Origin: Actinacidiphila glaucinigra
GTDB lineage: Bacteria; Actinomycetota; Actinomycetes; Streptomycetales; Streptomycetaceae
Direction: 5' to 3'
NCBI RefSeq assembly: GCF_900188405.1
Contig: NZ_FZOF01000002.1
Span: forward strand, 549,469 to 613,468
Length of the DNA stretch: 64,000 nucleotides
Part shown: positions 8,673 to 17,235 of the stretch, in pieces
How positions within the stretch are numbered: position 1 is the stretch's first letter
How the letters are laid out: every line of letters begins with the position of its first letter
The notes under the pieces: model-generated
What the model was told of the DNA's origin: nothing
What the model saw: only the letters and a program-made list of their open reading frames with translations
Databases searched by the model: none
Program-made: the position numbers and the translations under genes

Positions 8673-8955
8673 GGGGGCACCTCTGATGGGTATGACGGGA
8701 CGGGTGGGGCCGGTGGGTCCCACGGGTCCGGCGGTGGCCGTCGCGGGATCGGGTTCCGCGCTGCCCAACGGACACGCCGCCCTCGGGGACACGCCCGTAC
8801 GGACGGGAGCACGGCCGGACTGCGGCACGTCCGCCCCGGCGCGGGCACCCGAACGGCTCCCGCCCGGCGACGGCTTGGCGCGTCCCCGGCACCGGAATCC
8901 GCGTCGGACGCTGCCCGAACGGCCGTCCGTCCCGGACAATGAGGGTGTGCTGGAG

Positions 8956-9297
8956 ATGTCACGCGAAGCGTTCGAGGAACTGGTCAGCGACGCGCTGGAC
9001 CGGATCCCGCCCGAGCTGGCCCGCGTCATGGACAACGTGGCGGTCTTCGTCGAGGACGAACCCGACCCCGCCGATCCGGAGCTGCTGGGCCTGTACGAGG
9101 GGACGCCGCTGACCGAGCGCGGGGAGTGGTACGCGGGCGTCCTGCCGGACCGGATCACGATCTACCGCGGCCCGACCCTGCGCATGTGCGGCACCAAGGA
9201 GGAGATCGTGGAGGAGGTCGCCACGACCGTCGTCCACGAGGTGGCACACCACTTCGGCATCGAGGACGATCGCCTGCACGAACTCGGCTGGGGGTGA
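8956..9297 (+). CDS. Small zincin metallopeptidase family protein
   Basis: A 113-residue cytosolic protein with the zinc-protease signature HEVAHHFGI (His94, Glu95, His98). An acidic residue follows at the expected distance (ED at 103-104). Size and motif fit the Zincin_1 (PF06262) metallopeptidase family, widespread in actinobacteria and of unknown substrate. I prefer ATG 8956 with a GAGGG 10 nt upstream. A GTG at 8947 is possible but would overlap the ribosome site. It is divergent from the lipoprotein gene, with a 283-nt spacer that should hold both promoters. Confidence 0.88.
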   Translation: MSREAFEELVSDALDRIPPELARVMDNVAVFVEDEPDPADPELLGLYEGTPLTERGEWYAGVLPDRITIYRGPTLRMCGTKEEIVEEVATTVVHEVAHHFGIEDDRLHELGWG

Positions 9298-9377
9298 GCC
9301 CCGGTCACCCCCGCGGGCCCGCGGGGGACTCCGTCCGGCGGCGCATGCCTCGCGACGGCCCGGGGCATACGTCGGCA

Positions 9378-10973
9378 ATGGTCCGTGTTCGATCTCGTGT
9401 GTCCCGCATCCGTGACCTGTGGCGCCGCCGCCGCACCGCCGCACCGCCCGCCCCGTCGCTCACCGCCTCCCCGGCCCGCCCGTACCTGGGCGCCCTGGGG
9501 CTTCTCGCGGTGACGCTGGTGGGCGGCTGGCTCGGCCTGGTGGTGCTGGGCAGCATCGAGGAACCGGTCGGCCCGATGAACACCCGGATGTCGCTGCACC
9601 CGTCCTGGACCGGGGACACCGAGGTCAACGTCTCCCCGCTGGGCGCCCTCCGGCTGGACAGCCACGACGGCCCGCTGCGTCTGGTCGTGGACGTCGACAC
9701 CCTCGACCCCGACCGGGCCCGGACCCTCGTACGGCACCCCGAGCGGATCAGCGGACTGCAGAGCGAGGTCACCGCCGACGTCCAGCACAGCACGGCCGAA
9801 CTCGCCCTGCGGTCCTCGGTCGCCGCGCTGACCGGCGCCACCGCCCTCGGCCTCGCCGTCTACCGCCGGCCCCGCCGCGCCCTCGCCGCGGGCGGGCTGT
9901 CCCTCGCGGTGCTGGTGGCCTGCGCGGGCACCGCGTACGGCACCTGGAACCCGCGCAGCGTCCTGGAGCCCCGGTTCTCCGGGCTGCTGAGCAGCGCCCC
10001 CTCGGTCGTCGGCAACGCGCGCAGCATCGTCAGCGACTTCGACATCTACCAGCAGGAACTCGCCCGCCTGGTGACGAACATGACCCGGCTGTACGACGCG
10101 ACGTCCACGCTGCCCGCCTACAACCCCGACCCGACCACACTGCGGGTGCTGCACGTCTCGGACATCCACCTCAACCCGGTGGCCTGGCAGATCATCGAGT
10201 CCGTCGTCACCGAGTACAAGATCGACGTGATCGTCGACACCGGCGACCTGATGGACCACGGCACCGCCGCCGAGAACGGCTTCACCTCCGCCATCCCCGA
10301 CCTCGGCGCGCCCTACGTCTTCGTCCGCGGGAACCACGACTCCATGGACAGCCAGCGCGCGGTCGCGAGCCGCGCCAACGCCCACGTGGTCGACGACGGC
10401 CGGTCGGTGGTCGTCAAGGGGCTGCGCATCGCCGGCATCGGCGACCCGCAGTTCACCCCGGACCGCTCGGTCGAGGCGGCCGGCGACCCGTCGGAACGGG
10501 TGGCCGGACAGAAGCTCGCCGAGGCCGTCCGGCGGCAGAACGCCACCGGCGCCAAGGTCGACATCGCCGTCGCCCACAACCCCATCGCCGCCGCGCAGAC
10601 GGACGGCATCGTCCCGCTGATCCTGGCCGGGCACACCCACACGCGGAACGTCGGCGTCCTGGAGAAGGGCAGCCGGCTGATGGTGCAGGGCACGACCGGC
10701 GGCGGGGGACTGCGCGCCGTCGAGGGCGACACCCCCCAGAAGGTGGAGGCCTCCGTGCTCTACCTGGACCAGGACACCCACGCGCTCCAGGCCTGGGACG
10801 AGATCACCCTCGGCGGGCTCGGGCTGTCCACCGCCGAGGTCTCCCGCCACCTCCCCGAGGAGGTGGAGCCGGGCCGCGCCCCGTCCCCCTCGCCCCCCTT
10901 CTCCTCACCTTCCGGGAGTCCTTCCGGGAGCCCCTTCGTCACGCCCTCCACGACCGCGACGAGCAGCCCGTAA
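9378..10973 (+). CDS. Membrane-anchored metallophosphoesterase
   Basis: The protein has 531 residues. A basic N-terminus is followed by a transmembrane helix (about 35-58). A second hydrophobic region (about 137-185) contains two more spans split by an Arg-rich turn. The calcineurin-like phosphoesterase domain begins near residue 255, with metal-ligand motifs HVSDIHL (about 258), DTGDLMD (288), GNHD (317) and GHTHTR (417). The active site is predicted to lie outside the membrane if the three spans are real. The tail is Pro/Ser-rich. Substrate is unknown. The gene is a single unit ahead of a tRNA cluster. Alternative GTG starts lie at 9384 and 9396. Confidence 0.9.
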   Translation: MVRVRSRVSRIRDLWRRRRTAAPPAPSLTASPARPYLGALGLLAVTLVGGWLGLVVLGSIEEPVGPMNTRMSLHPSWTGDTEVNVSPLGALRLDSHDGPLRLVVDVDTLDPDRARTLVRHPERISGLQSEVTADVQHSTAELALRSSVAALTGATALGLAVYRRPRRALAAGGLSLAVLVACAGTAYGTWNPRSVLEPRFSGLLSSAPSVVGNARSIVSDFDIYQQELARLVTNMTRLYDATSTLPAYNPDPTTLRVLHVSDIHLNPVAWQIIESVVTEYKIDVIVDTGDLMDHGTAAENGFTSAIPDLGAPYVFVRGNHDSMDSQRAVASRANAHVVDDGRSVVVKGLRIAGIGDPQFTPDRSVEAAGDPSERVAGQKLAEAVRRQNATGAKVDIAVAHNPIAAAQTDGIVPLILAGHTHTRNVGVLEKGSRLMVQGTTGGGGLRAVEGDTPQKVEASVLYLDQDTHALQAWDEITLGGLGLSTAEVSRHLPEEVEPGRAPSPSPPFSSPSGSPSGSPFVTPSTTATSSP

Positions 10974-11052
10974 ACCGTTTTGGCGATCCCCCCTGGCATC
11001 CCATATGCTGCTGACGCGTCCGATGGCCGAAGATCCGCCGGCGGACCGTTCA

Positions 11053-11125
11053 GCCCTCATCGTCTAGTGGCCCAGGACGCCGCCCTTTCAAGGCGGTAGC
11101 ACGGGTTCGAATCCCGTTGGGGGCA
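11053..11125 (+). tRNA. tRNA-Glu (TTC)
   Basis: Full cloverleaf. Acceptor stem is GCCCTCA/TGGGGGC, anticodon stem is CCGCC/GGCGG with loop CTTTCAA (anticodon TTC), and the T-arm is ACGGG-TTCGAAT-CCCGT. CCA is not encoded. A TATGCT upstream at about 11004 could be its -10 box. Confidence 0.97.
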
Positions 11126-11380
11126 CATACGTCTGCGTCGTCCCGCAGGCCATGCGCGTTGGCAGTGCAGCCGGTTCACCGGCCGCGCTGCCTTCTGTGT
11201 TTTCCGGGCCCGGACCGGTGCCGCCCGCCACAGGCCCGCAGGTCACACGTGCGTCGCACCACCCGGGGTCTGATACGCTGGTCCAGCGAGATCGGCCCGC
11301 CAGTGCGTGTCCGACCGGTCACCGAGAATCACCGACCGGGAGCCAGGTGTCCGGCGATCCGTCCCTCGCACAGCGCGGCG

Positions 11381-11398
11381 GAATCCCGTTGGGAGCAC
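11381..11398 (+). repeat. Near-copy of the tRNA-Glu 3' end
   Basis: GAATCCCGTTGGGAGCAC matches 17 of 18 bases of 11109-11126, the T-arm and acceptor 3' half of tRNA-Glu. The bases before it (AGCGCGGCG) resemble AGCACGGGTTC of the intact gene. It can be the remains of a decayed tandem tRNA-Glu, or an old attachment site left at a tRNA 3' end. The surrounding 11127-11443 interval shows no protein gene. Confidence 0.55.
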
Positions 11399-11443
11399 GC
11401 ACAAACGTGTGGGAGACTGTCTCTCGCGCAGAGCGCAAAGCAA

Positions 11444-11518
11444 GGTCCTGTGGAGCAGTTTGGAGTGCTCGCCACCCTGTCAAGGTGGAGGCCGCGGGTT
11501 CAAATCCCGTCAGGACCG
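11444..11518 (+). tRNA. tRNA-Asp (GTC), copy 1
   Basis: Cloverleaf with acceptor GGTCCTG/CAGGACC, anticodon stem CCACC/GGTGG, loop CTGTCAA (GTC), and T-arm CGGGT-TCAAATC-CCG. It is identical over its length to the copy at 15860. Confidence 0.97.
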
Positions 11519-11522
11519 CGCT

Positions 11523-11599
11523 GGCTGGGTAGCTCAGTTGGTACGAGCGATCGCCTGAAAAGCGATAGGTCGCCGGTTCGACCCCGGCCCCAGCCACCA
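11523..11599 (+). tRNA. tRNA-Phe (GAA)
   Basis: Acceptor GGCTGGG/CCCAGCC, anticodon stem ATCGC/GCGAT with loop CTGAAAA (GAA), T-arm with GTTCGAC. Unlike its neighbours the 3' CCA is encoded (11597-11599). Only 4 nt separate it from tRNA-Asp, so the two are co-transcribed. Confidence 0.95.
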
Positions 11600-11601
11600 G
11601 C

Positions 11602-11630
11602 AACCCCCGTCGAGATTCTCGGCGGGGGTT
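11602..11630 (+). terminator. Terminator of the tRNA-Asp/Phe unit
   Basis: The inverted repeat AACCCCCG-T-CGAG / CTCG-G-CGGGGGTT begins 3 nt after tRNA-Phe and is followed by TTTCG. Confidence 0.88.
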
Positions 11631-11860
11631 TCGCGTTGCCCCCATGGTGACCGTCCTCGCCCTCGTGGTGGCGGCCGACCGGGGGACGCCCTCGCGGAGG
11701 CAACTGACGTCACGCGGCGCCGAGTCGCGCCGGGCACCGGCGCCGTGACCGGACCCCACCGGCGCCGCCGCGCACGTCCCCGCCCGGTCCCCGGGGCGGG
11801 GATCGCCCGGAGGTAATGCGTTCGCCCGTGGGGCGCGGCGGATGCGATGCTGGAACGCGT

Positions 11861-14800
11861 ATGTCTACGCAGCCCCCCTCCCCCGCATTCGGCGAGCTCG
11901 GCGCACGACTGGCCGAGCTCTCCCTGCGCGACGCGCACCGCCTCGGCCGTCGCCTGGACGGCGCACGCCGCATCCGCAAGCCCGAGGCCCGCTCGGCCAT
12001 GCTGACCGAGATCGGGGCGGAGATCGACAAGGCCGCGCTGAAGGTCGAGGCGCGGCGCACCGCCATACCCGCGATCAGCTACCCGGAGCAGCTGCCGGTC
12101 AGCCGGAAGAAGGACGAGATCCTCGCGGCGATCCGCGACCACCAGGTCGTGATCGTCGCCGGCGAGACCGGTTCCGGGAAGACCACGCAGATCCCCAAGA
12201 TCTGCCTGGAGCTGGGCCGCGGCGTCCGCGGCCTGATCGGCCACACCCAGCCCCGCCGGATCGCCGCCCGCACGGTGGCCGAGCGCGTGGCGGAGGAGCT
12301 GCACACCCCGCTGGGCGAGGCGGTGGGCTGGAAGGTCCGCTTCACCGACCAGGTCGGCGACAACACGCTGGTCAAGCTGATGACCGACGGCATCATGCTG
12401 GCCGAGATCCAGACCGACCGCGAGCTGCAGCAGTACGACACGATCATCATCGACGAGGCGCACGAGCGCAGCCTCAACATCGACTTCATCCTGGGCTACC
12501 TCGCCCAGCTGCTGCCCCGCCGCCCCGACCTCAAGGTCGTGATCACCTCCGCCACCATCGACCCGGAGCGCTTCTCCCGGCACTTCGGCGACGCCCCGAT
12601 CGTCGAGGTCAGCGGGCGTACGTATCCGGTCGAGGTGCGCTACCGCCCGCTGCTGGCCGATGGGGGCGGCGAAGCCGACGAGGCCGACCGCGACCAGGTC
12701 ACCGCGATCTGCGACGCGGTGGACGAGCTCCAGGCCGAGGGCCCGGGCGACATCCTGGTCTTCCTCTCCGGCGAGCGGGAGATCCGCGACACCGCCGACG
12801 CCCTGAACAAGAGGCAGTTGCGCCTCACCGAGGTCCTGCCGCTGTACGCGCGGCTGTCCTCCGCCGAGCAGCACCGGGTCTTCCAGCGCGGCACGGGCCG
12901 CCGCATCGTGCTGGCCACCAATGTCGCGGAGACCTCGCTCACCGTCCCGGGCATCCGCTACGTGATCGACACGGGGATGGCCCGCATCTCCCGCTACAGC
13001 CACCGCACCAAGGTTCAGCGGCTGCCGATCGAGCCGATCAGCCAGGCCAGCGCCAACCAGCGCAAGGGCCGCTGCGGCCGGCTCGCGGACGGCATCTGCG
13101 TGCGGCTGTACTCCGAGGACGACTTCCTGTCCCGCCCGGAGTTCACCGACGCCGAGATCCTCCGCACCAACCTGGCCTCGGTCATCCTGCAGATGACCGC
13201 CGCCGGACTCGGCGACATCTCCCGCTTCCCCTTCATCGACCCGCCGGACGCCCGGAACATCAAGGACGGCGTGCAGCTGCTCCAGGAGCTGGGCGCCCTC
13301 GACGGGCAGAAGCTCACCCAGACCGGCCGCAAGCTCTCCCAGCTGCCGGTGGACCCGCGGCTGGCCCGCATGGTGCTGGAGGCGGAGCGCAACGGCGTCG
13401 TGCGCGAGGTCATGGTGATCGCGGCCGCGCTGTCGATCCAGGACCCGCGCGAGCGTCCCCAGGACAAGCAGCAGCAGGCCGACGAGAAGCACCGCCGCTT
13501 CGCCGACGAGACCAGCGACTTCATGGCGCTGCTCAATCTGTGGCGTTACGTCCGCGACCAGCAGAAGGCGCTGTCCTCCTCGGCCTTCCGCCGGATGTGC
13601 CGCACGGAGTATCTGAACTACCTGCGCATCCGCGAGTGGCAGGACATCTACAGCCAGCTGCGCACGGTCGCCAAGACGATGGGCATCCACCTCGCCGAGG
13701 GCGACCACGAGGTCAACGCCCAGCACGTCCACCAGTCCCTGCTGGCGGGCCTGCTGTCGCACGTCGGGCTGAAGGACACCGACAGCAAGAACGAGTACCT
13801 GGGCGCCCGCAGCGCCAAGTTCGCCGTCTTCCCCGGCTCGTCGCTGTTCAAGAAGCCGCCGCGGTGGATCATGTCCGCCGAGCTGGTGGAGACCTCACGG
13901 CTGTGGGCGCGGGTCAACTCCCGTATCGAGCCCGAGTGGATCGAGCCCCTCGCCCAGCACCTGGTCAAGCGCTCCTACAGCGAGCCGCACTGGGAGAAGG
14001 ACCAGGCGGCGGTCGTGGCGCTGGAGAAGGTGACGCTGTACGGCGTGCCGATCGTCGCCGACCGCAAGGTCAACTACGGGAAGATCGACCCGGAGACCAG
14101 CCGGGAGCTGTTCATCCGCAACGCGCTCGTCGAGGGCGACTGGCGCACCCACCACCAGTTCTTCCACGACAACCGGAAGCTGCTGGCCGAGGTGGAGGAG
14201 CTGGAGCACCGGGCGCGGCGCCGCGACATCCTCGTCGACGACGAGACGCTCTTCGACTTCTACGACCGCCTGGTCCCCGAACACGTGGTGTCGGGCGCGC
14301 ACTTCGACTCGTGGTGGAAGCACAAGCGGCGCGACGAGCCGGAGCTGCTCAACTTCGAGCAGTCCATGCTGATCAACGAGAACGCCGAGGCCGTCACCAA
14401 GGACGACTACCCCGACTCGTGGCGCCAGGGGAAGCTCAAGCTCCGCGTGACGTACCAGTTCGAGCCGGGCGCGGACGCGGACGGCGTGACCGTCCACATC
14501 CCGCTGCAGGTGCTCAACCAGGTCACCCCGGACGGCTTCGACTGGCAGATCCCGGGACTGCGCGAGGACGTCGTCACCGAGCTGATCCGCTCGCTGCCCA
14601 AGGCGATCCGCCGCCACTACGTGCCGGCGCCGAACTACGCGAAGGCCTTCCTGGACCGGGTCGTGCCCGTGCAGGATCCTCTTCCCGAGACGCTCGCCCG
14701 CGAGCTGCAGCGGATGGTGGGCGTGCCCGTCACCGCCGAGGACTTCGACCTCGCCAGGGTCCCGGACCATCTGAAGATCACCTTCCGGGTGACCGACGAG

Positions 14801-15787
14801 CGCCGGCGCAAGCTCGCCGAGGACAAGGACCTGGAGGCGCTGAAGCTGCGGCTTCGGCCGAAGACCAAGGCCGCGATCAGCAAGGCTTTCGACGCCGCAG
14901 GTTCCATCGGCATCGAGCGCCGCACCGGGCTCAAGCAGTGGACGGTGGGCACCCTGCCGCGCACCTTCGAGACGCGGCGGTCCGGGCAGCCGGTCAAGGC
15001 GTACCCGGCACTGGTCGACGAGGGCGAGAGCGTGGGCGTGCAGCTCTTCGACACCGAGGCCGAGCAGGCCGCGGCCATGTGGCGCGGCACCCGCCGGCTG
15101 ATCCTGCTGAACGTGCCCGCCAACCCGGCGAAGTTCGCCGCGGACCGGCTGTCCAACCAGGACAAGCTCGCGCTGTCGCGCAGCCCGCACGGCTCGGTGA
15201 ACGCCCTGTTCGACGACTGCGTCACCGCGGCCGCAGACCGGCTCATGGCCGAGCACGGCGGCCCCGCCTGGGACGAGGAGTCCTTCCGCAAGCTCTACGA
15301 CTCGGTGCGCGCCGACCTCGTCGAGCTGACCGTCAGGACGGTCGCCCAGGTGCGCCAGGTGCTGGCCGCCTGGCAGGCCTGTGAGCGCCGCCTGAAGGCC
15401 ACCCAGAGCCTCGCCCTGGTGGCGAACCTGGCGGACGTCAAGGAGCAGCTGGGAGCCCTCGTGGGGCCCGGTTTCGTGGCTTCCACGGGGGTGCGCCGGC
15501 TGCCGGACCTGCTCCGCTACCTGGTGGCCGTCGACCGGCGGCTGCAGCAGATGCCCACGGGCGTCCAGCGGGACACCACGCGCATGGAGAAGGTCCGGGA
15601 GATCCAGACCGAGTACGCCGAGCTGCTGGCCGCCCAGCCGGCCGGGCGGCCCGTCCCCGAACGGGTGCGCGACATCCGCTGGATGATCGAGGAACTGCGG
15701 GTCAGCTACTTCGCGCACGCCCTCGGCACGGCGTTCCCGGTATCGGACAAACGCATCTTCAAGGCCCTCGACGAAGCCTGGGGCTGA
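11861..15787 (+). CDS. hrpA: DEAH-box ATP-dependent RNA helicase HrpA
   Basis: The protein has 1308 residues, the usual HrpA size. Motifs: Walker A GETGSGKT (about 101-108), motif Ia TQPRRIAA, DEAH (about 197-200), SAT (about 230), motif VI QRKGRCGR (about 400). Winged-helix, HA2 and OB-fold regions follow. The long C-terminal part (residues about 700-1308) corresponds to the HrpA-specific DUF3418 region. HrpA is a cytosolic RNA-dependent helicase linked to mRNA processing and rescue of stalled ribosomes in E. coli. ATG 11861 was chosen because MSTQPP starts the conserved chain. The frame upstream lacks a ribosome site. The gene stands alone between tRNA genes. Confidence 0.95.
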   Translation: MSTQPPSPAFGELGARLAELSLRDAHRLGRRLDGARRIRKPEARSAMLTEIGAEIDKAALKVEARRTAIPAISYPEQLPVSRKKDEILAAIRDHQVVIVAGETGSGKTTQIPKICLELGRGVRGLIGHTQPRRIAARTVAERVAEELHTPLGEAVGWKVRFTDQVGDNTLVKLMTDGIMLAEIQTDRELQQYDTIIIDEAHERSLNIDFILGYLAQLLPRRPDLKVVITSATIDPERFSRHFGDAPIVEVSGRTYPVEVRYRPLLADGGGEADEADRDQVTAICDAVDELQAEGPGDILVFLSGEREIRDTADALNKRQLRLTEVLPLYARLSSAEQHRVFQRGTGRRIVLATNVAETSLTVPGIRYVIDTGMARISRYSHRTKVQRLPIEPISQASANQRKGRCGRLADGICVRLYSEDDFLSRPEFTDAEILRTNLASVILQMTAAGLGDISRFPFIDPPDARNIKDGVQLLQELGALDGQKLTQTGRKLSQLPVDPRLARMVLEAERNGVVREVMVIAAALSIQDPRERPQDKQQQADEKHRRFADETSDFMALLNLWRYVRDQQKALSSSAFRRMCRTEYLNYLRIREWQDIYSQLRTVAKTMGIHLAEGDHEVNAQHVHQSLLAGLLSHVGLKDTDSKNEYLGARSAKFAVFPGSSLFKKPPRWIMSAELVETSRLWARVNSRIEPEWIEPLAQHLVKRSYSEPHWEKDQAAVVALEKVTLYGVPIVADRKVNYGKIDPETSRELFIRNALVEGDWRTHHQFFHDNRKLLAEVEELEHRARRRDILVDDETLFDFYDRLVPEHVVSGAHFDSWWKHKRRDEPELLNFEQSMLINENAEAVTKDDYPDSWRQGKLKLRVTYQFEPGADADGVTVHIPLQVLNQVTPDGFDWQIPGLREDVVTELIRSLPKAIRRHYVPAPNYAKAFLDRVVPVQDPLPETLARELQRMVGVPVTAEDFDLARVPDHLKITFRVTDERRRKLAEDKDLEALKLRLRPKTKAAISKAFDAAGSIGIERRTGLKQWTVGTLPRTFETRRSGQPVKAYPALVDEGESVGVQLFDTEAEQAAAMWRGTRRLILLNVPANPAKFAADRLSNQDKLALSRSPHGSVNALFDDCVTAAADRLMAEHGGPAWDEESFRKLYDSVRADLVELTVRTVAQVRQVLAAWQACERRLKATQSLALVANLADVKEQLGALVGPGFVASTGVRRLPDLLRYLVAVDRRLQQMPTGVQRDTTRMEKVREIQTEYAELLAAQPAGRPVPERVRDIRWMIEELRVSYFAHALGTAFPVSDKRIFKALDEAWG

Positions 15788-15859
15788 TCGGGTTCGCAAT
15801 CACCCTCTGACCTGCTGTACAGTCTTCCTCGCGGCCAAGGAACGACGGCCGCGAAACCT

Positions 15860-15934
15860 GGTCCTGTGGAGCAGTTTGGAGTGCTCGCCACCCTGTCAAG
15901 GTGGAGGCCGCGGGTTCAAATCCCGTCAGGACCG
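15860..15934 (+). tRNA. tRNA-Asp (GTC), copy 2
   Basis: Same sequence as 11444-11518. Upstream, TACAGT at about 15819 resembles a -10 box, and a small inverted repeat (CGCGGCC...GGCCGCG, 15832-15853) precedes the gene. The two identical copies flank hrpA. Confidence 0.97.
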
Positions 15935-15944
15935 CAGTACATGC

Positions 15945-15980
15945 AAGGCCCGCGTCCAGCGAAGGACGCGGGCCTTCTTG
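15945..15980 (+). terminator. Terminator of tRNA-Asp copy 2
   Basis: AAGGCCCGCGTCC / GGACGCGGGCCTT, a 13-bp stem with a 6-nt loop, followed by CTTGTTGT. Confidence 0.9.
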
Positions 15981-16071
15981 TTGTGCGCGGGGCGGCCGTC
16001 GTGGCCGGGATGCGGTTGTGGAGGGGGCCGGTCCCCTGGTTCCGTCCGTTCCCGCGTGGTACGCCTGGCAC

Positions 16072-16281
16072 ATGAGCGCGACGCCGAGGGACCCGGGCCC
16101 GGCGCCCCGGGACGTGACGCGGGCACTGCTGCGCGCGCACCTGGCGGCCGCGGCGGGGGGCGGGCGCCGGCACCTCACCCGGCACTGCCCGGTGTGCCAC
16201 CGGCTGATGCGGCTGACGCTGCGGCGCGCGCCCGTCCCACTACCGCAGGAGAGCGGAGAGGAACAAGACTCCGGCATGTGA
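16072..16281 (+). CDS. Small CxxC protein, DUF6274-like
   Basis: A 69-residue protein from an ATG at 16072. It is basic (HLAAAAGG then RRHLTRH) and carries a single CPVCHRLMRL motif, which could bind zinc with nearby histidines (H-x3-H-CPVCH) but is too short for a classical finger pair. A protein of this type commonly sits next to bldC in Streptomyces. It runs toward bldC. No strong ribosome site is seen. Function is unknown. Confidence 0.65.
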   Translation: MSATPRDPGPAPRDVTRALLRAHLAAAAGGGRRHLTRHCPVCHRLMRLTLRRAPVPLPQESGEEQDSGM

Positions 16282-16340
16282 CGGGAGTCACGTGAAAAGT
16301 TCTGACTCTGAGGGAACTTGGGGCCTCCTGTGGGACCGTC

Positions 16341-16363
16341 AATTTAATATGTGCAATTGCACT
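16341..16363. other. A/T-rich island with a 12-bp palindrome downstream of bldC
   Basis: AATTTAATAT is followed by the perfect palindrome GTGCAATTGCAC (16352-16363). In a roughly 72% GC region this is conspicuous. It has two AATT cores 14 bp apart. It lies between the ends of two convergent genes (the CxxC gene and bldC), where no promoter is expected. Confidence 0.5.
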
Positions 16364-16408
16364 CATGACAGAGGGCCCAGTCCTCACAACACGGACACAT
16401 CACACGCA

Positions 16409-16449
16409 CAAAAAAGATCGCACCGGAGCCGGCGGACTCCGATGCGATC
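16409..16449 (-). terminator. Rho-independent terminator of bldC
   Basis: On the reverse strand the stem GATCGCATCGGAG / CTCCGGTGCGATC (one mismatch) is followed directly by TTTTTT. This is the most classical terminator in the window. It lies about 95 nt past the bldC stop, leaving a structured 3' UTR with a GGACGTC...GACGTCC repeat. Confidence 0.92.
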
Positions 16450-16544
16450 AACGTTCCTACGGGCTTCCCTGATGGGGGCAGGGACCCTTCGGAGCGGACG
16501 TCGCGGCGGGTTGGGGGCCCCGCGTTGACGTCCGTTTGTTCAGG

Positions 16545-16751
16545 TCAGGCCTCGCTGCGCTGCTGCGGAATGCCCGCGAGCAGTGCACGGACCTCCGCCT
16601 CGCGGTAGCGGCGGTGCCCGCCGAGCGTGCGGATGGACGTGAGCTTGCCAGCCTTGGCCCAGCGCGTGACCGTCTTCGGGTCCACGCGGAACATCGTGGC
16701 GACCTCAGCGGGGGTCAGCAGCGGCTCGGCATCAGGGGTGCGAGCGGTCAT
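16545..16751 (-). CDS. bldC: Developmental regulator BldC (MerR-type winged helix)
   Basis: A 68-residue DNA-binding protein consisting of a single MerR-like winged-helix domain (residues about 11-55: LTPAEVATMF, DPKTVTRWAKAGKL, GGHRRY). It has none of the dimerisation or effector domain of true MerR proteins. The sequence is essentially that of Streptomyces BldC, which binds direct repeats cooperatively and holds back sporulation genes during vegetative growth. The ATG at 16751 has a strong GAGGAGG site 8 nt upstream. The 484-nt region beyond it (16752-17235) should carry its promoter. The gene is monocistronic with its own terminator. Confidence 0.97.
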   Translation of the reverse strand: MTARTPDAEPLLTPAEVATMFRVDPKTVTRWAKAGKLTSIRTLGGHRRYREAEVRALLAGIPQQRSEA

Positions 16752-17235
16752 GAGCGGCCTCCTCGAGAGAACCGAACCAACACGGTTCTTTCCTCTAAAT
16801 TCTGCACCTTGACCCGCGTTGCCCGAAATGGCGGACGCGGGCCGAGTCGGTAATAGGACGAACGGCTTGTCCTTGGCACTACAACTACACCATCTGTCCA
16901 GCCGTGTCGGCCAAACCGATGGATTTGCCCTCTGAGGTGTCTAAGCTCGACGGAAGCCGATGGACCGGGCCATAACGGACAGTCACACCTGAGTGACGAT
17001 CAGTCACAGCCAACCCACGAGCCACAGCCCCACCTCAAGGGGATGCAATACCGGACATTCCACTCAGAGCGAGCGGAAAGAGGTCCTTCCGGACCCGATG
17101 TCCCATATTGTCATGGGGGGTGGGGATGAGGGCAAGACCCCTAAACGTGCTTTAGGTCACGCTTAGGCCAAAGGTACCGGTCGGCCGGACTCAGGACCAA
17201 AGTCCCTCCGCCCCCGGCCGGCTCCCGACGGACCC
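16752..17235. promoter_or_regulatory. Long bldC upstream region
   Basis: This 484-nt stretch has no credible ORF. It is less GC-rich than the surroundings and contains several short direct repeats (CAGTCACA twice near 16980-17006). A weak stem CCTAAA-CGTGC-TTTAGG (17140-17156) may end the reverse-strand gene at 17236. It should hold the bldC promoter on the reverse strand, but I cannot place the start site. Confidence 0.5.

Noticed and set aside
5516..8686. 1056-residue open frame on the plus strand opposite the DEAD-box helicase
   Set aside because: It is the GC-skewed antisense shadow of the helicase gene, low complexity (Val/Arg/Ala), without ribosome site or domain.
8083..8955. Upstream extension of the zincin gene
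   Set aside because: It runs through the antisense of the lipoprotein gene. The ATG at 8956 has a ribosome site and opens the conserved chain.
11534..13762. 742-residue reverse-strand frame inside hrpA
   Set aside because: It is the complement of a strongly conserved helicase and contains no recognisable domain. Long antisense frames are expected at this GC content.
17098..17120. CCCATATTGTCATGGG near-palindrome in the bldC upstream region
   Set aside because: The match is partial and not tied to any regulator I can name.
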